From contig JAGCFO010000026.1 of assembly GCA_017650105.1 (NCBI GenBank), forward strand, positions 119,894 through 183,893: a stretch of DNA of 64,000 nt, read 5' to 3'. A program made the position numbers and the translations under genes. Positions within the stretch are counted from its first letter, which is position 1. Every line of letters starts with the position of its first letter. Shown piece after piece: positions 62,089 to 64,000 of this stretch. A model generated the notes under the pieces. It was not told where the DNA came from. It searched no databases and saw only the letters and a list, made by a program, of their open reading frames with translations. The DNA comes from Bacteroidaceae bacterium (GTDB lineage: Bacteria; Bacteroidota; Bacteroidia; Bacteroidales; Bacteroidaceae).

Positions 62089-64000
62089 TTACTTTAACAA
62101 TACTTTGCGGCCGTTAATGATATAGAGTCCCTTCACGGGATTTTCTACGCGACGACCGTACATGTCGAAGACAACCGTGTTCTTTTCATTAGCAAAGGGT
62201 AAGTTCTCAACTCCTCCGGGAATTTCGTTGGTGTATTTTCCTGTGGCTTCATCATAATATACAGTAGCACCTTCAAAGACAGGATAGTAATCTTTGTCAA
62301 GAGTCTGCTTCCATATACCTTCAGGACCGCCGTTAAGCTTGTAGCAGAGTTCACCATTCATAAACTGCTGGGTGGTCATGTTAGTGCCGAGGCTGACGGC
62401 TTCTTCACTCATGTAGTAGCAGTTTTCAATGAGGCCTTCCATGCCGTAGCCAAGAGTCTTGTACATGGAGTAGCAGTTCATAATGCCAGACTCGCTGTAA
62501 CCCCATCCGACAAGACCACCATTGATGCCTTCGGTTGCTTCCATCTTAATATCACCGACAACGCCGACATTCTGGAGTGTGCTGCGGTAGCCAAGACGAG
62601 CAGCGACAGGACCTACCTGATGACCTGCGATATCTACATTCTCAAGGATAAGGTTCTTTATGACACCCCAGCCTTCTGTGTAACCGAACAGACCGACGAT
62701 ACCGCCGAAATCACCTTCGTCTTCGTGTGCATACAAGTTCTTGATGGTATGGCCGTTGCCATCGAAAATACCGGCATACATATGGTCGCCGTGATTGCAG
62801 AGACCGATTGGACGCCAGAGTTTGTTCTCCAGGTCGATATCAGCCAGAAGGATGGCACAGTACATAATCTTGAAATCGGTGCATTCATTGCAAAGCTTAG
62901 CGAAATTCCACATATCCTCGGCCGTGCGGATCTTGAAGGGATCTTCCTCGCTGCCAGTACCATTGATGCTGTTGACATAATTACCTTCGTAGTAGAAGAT
63001 ATCACCTCCTGTGAAAGAGGGATAGGCATCCTTTTTAAGAGTCTGTTTCCAGAGACCTGCATCGTCCTCATTATTGAGGTAGAAGCAGAGTTCGCCGTTG
63101 GCGAATTGTTCGGCAGTCATAGGCTCGCCTACACCATACTTTTCTGTATTGAGATAGTAGGCTCCTTCGACCCTGCCTTCCATGTTCGTACTGAGGGTTT
63201 CATAGGTGGTGAAGGAGTTCTGAATGTACGATTCGTTGTAGCCCCATGCCACGAGACCGCCCTTCCAGTCAGTGCCGGGAGTGGTAATCGTAATGTCGCC
63301 GACAGTAGCTACATTGTCAAGAGAGGCTTTGTAGCCGAGACGTCCTACAACGACACCTGCCTGATCACCTTTGATGTTGGCGTTCTTGATGATGAGATTC
63401 TTGATGTTGGCCGTACCTTCACAATATCCGAAGAGACCCACAATAACACCGCCATCGGGTACGGAATCGGAATTACAATAGAGATTCTTGATTGTATGGA
63501 AGTTACCATCGAAGACTCCAGCATACTGGTGACTCTCGACGCCAGTCTCGATACAGATTGGACGCCACGGCTTGTACTCCATGTCAATATCGGCTTCCAG
63601 ACGAGCGTAGTAGGGAACCTTCCATTCGCTGCAGTTGGTACACATCTCACGGAAAGAGACGAGATCTTTGTAGGAGTAAATAAGGAAGGGGTCGTCCTCA
63701 GTGCCGCCGCCCATATAGCTGTTACTATAGCTGTTGGAACCAGCGCTGTAATAAACATCCTTACCTGTAAAGTTAGGAAGTGCATCCTCGCCAAGAGACT
63801 GCTTCCAGATGCCCTCGGGCATGTGGTGGTTGATGCTGAAGCAGAGCTCGCCGCTGGCAAACTGCTCTGCAGTCATGGCAGTGCCTACACCTACGGCTTC
63901 GGTGTTGAGGTAGTAGCTGTCGGTGACAGTGCCCTCGAAGTTGGTGCTGAGGGTGTAGTAGGTAGTGTAGCAGCCGGTGATGGTGGCCTCGTTGTAGCCC
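62089..64000 (-). CDS. GLUG-repeat surface protein with T9SS-like tail, 5' end outside window
   Basis: The frame runs in from base 64000 without interruption and ends at 62089. A Met at 63876 lies inside a repeat ('VGTAMTAEQF') and is not the start. At least 637 residues are visible. Modules of about 250 residues each contain a 'WRPI...YAGIFDGNGHTIKNLY' segment, 'GGIVGLFGY' and 'IKNLILENVDI', the GLUG-type beta-helix pattern, and end with 'MTAEQFANGELCFYLN..GLWKQTL'. The tail 'VFDMYGRRV...GLYIINGRKVLLK' resembles T9SS sorting domains and is very like the tail of the 2281-residue BIG2 protein. It probably sits on the surface as a beta-solenoid. It is the first visible gene of the PUL transcript; substrate binding is inferred. 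Confidence 0.85.
   Translation of the reverse strand, partial: GYNEATITGCYTTYYTLSTNFEGTVTDSYYLNTEAVGVGTAMTAEQFASGELCFSINHHMPEGIWKQSLGEDALPNFTGKDVYYSAGSNSYSNSYMGGGTEDDPFLIYSYKDLVSFREMCTNCSEWKVPYYARLEADIDMEYKPWRPICIETGVESHQYAGVFDGNFHTIKNLYCNSDSVPDGGVIVGLFGYCEGTANIKNLIIKNANIKGDQAGVVVGRLGYKASLDNVATVGDITITTPGTDWKGGLVAWGYNESYIQNSFTTYETLSTNMEGRVEGAYYLNTEKYGVGEPMTAEQFANGELCFYLNNEDDAGLWKQTLKKDAYPSFTGGDIFYYEGNYVNSINGTGSEEDPFKIRTAEDMWNFAKLCNECTDFKIMYCAILLADIDLENKLWRPIGLCNHGDHMYAGIFDGNGHTIKNLYAHEDEGDFGGIVGLFGYTEGWGVIKNLILENVDIAGHQVGPVAARLGYRSTLQNVGVVGDIKMEATEGINGGLVGWGYSESGIMNCYSMYKTLGYGMEGLIENCYYMSEEAVSLGTNMTTQQFMNGELCYKLNGGPEGIWKQTLDKDYYPVFEGATVYYDEATGKYTNEIPGGVENLPFANEKNTVVFDMYGRRVENPVKGLYIINGRKVLLK
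62379..63876 (-). repeat. Coding repeats of about 750 bp in the GLUG protein
   Basis: The 'M-T-A/T-E/Q-Q-F' motif recurs at 63876, 63120 and 62379, giving periods of 756 and 741 bp. Protein similarity between units is high; DNA similarity is moderate. At least two complete modules and part of a third are inside the window. Confidence 0.82.

Noticed and set aside
62089..63876. Start of the GLUG gene at the Met at 63876
   Set aside because: The frame remains open to 64000 with matching repeat sequence upstream ('YYLNTEAVGVGTA'), so the real start is outside the window.
1..64000. Mobile element, prophage or integron
   Set aside because: No transposase, integrase, terminal inverted repeats or phage genes were seen; the repeats found are coding or small intergenic ones.

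Overview
The window looks like chromosomal DNA of a Bacteroidales bacterium, most probably Prevotella or a close relative. The evidence is SusC/SusD pairs with fasciclin lipoproteins, TAnnTTTG-type promoter boxes, DUF4988/collagen-like and DUF6029 proteins, surface lipoproteins with acidic residues after the lipidated Cys, and several proteins ending in a type IX secretion (T9SS)-like tail of the form 'DxxGRxV...GLYIxNGxKxLxK'. No rRNA, tRNA, CRISPR array, phage or intact insertion sequence was recognised. Family names come from reading the proteins by eye; no database search was run.

Region A (1-3520, minus strand): a small outer-membrane barrel gene followed by a DUF4988 lipoprotein with collagen-like Gly-X-Y tracts that runs off the left edge, then a membrane TPR protein with a C-terminal AraC helix-turn-helix.

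Region B (3886-29613, plus strand): the most unusual part. Six secreted-protein genes follow one another in the same direction: a 2281-residue protein with about 15 BIG2-type Ig-like domains and a T9SS-like tail; a 593-residue predicted outer-membrane barrel; a 3649-residue giant protein resembling the uncharacterised TANFOR-type Bacteroidetes proteins; a fibronectin-III-like protein; a BIG2 lipoprotein; and a large lipoprotein ending in a FISUMP-like domain. A rho-independent terminator closes the block. The divergent TPR-AraC regulator is the obvious candidate controller. I propose that this is one surface assembly, function unknown.

Region C (29945-35742, plus strand): a five-gene unit behind a good promoter, encoding a TlpA-like thioredoxin, a DUF6029 outer-membrane protein, an Omp28-type lipoprotein with CxxC, a small cysteine-containing T9SS-like cargo, and a 716-residue Omp28/thioredoxin-fold protein with WCGWC and a T9SS-like tail. 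It ends at a long perfect hairpin.

Region D (35837-38077, minus strand): a single GC-rich six-hairpin glycosidase-like gene. Below its promoter region lies a stretch of apparently decayed coding sequence (38248-38460).

Region E (38515-64000, minus strand): a polysaccharide utilisation locus read right to left. The order is a GLUG-repeat surface protein (5' end outside the window), a CotH-kinase/lamin-tail protein, a GH127 beta-L-arabinofuranosidase, a second large glycosidase-like protein, then two consecutive fasciclin-SusC-SusD triads. The gene spacing, including a 4-bp ATGA overlap, suggests one operon. The GH127 enzyme points to a beta-L-arabinofuranose-decorated plant glycan as substrate; this is inference.
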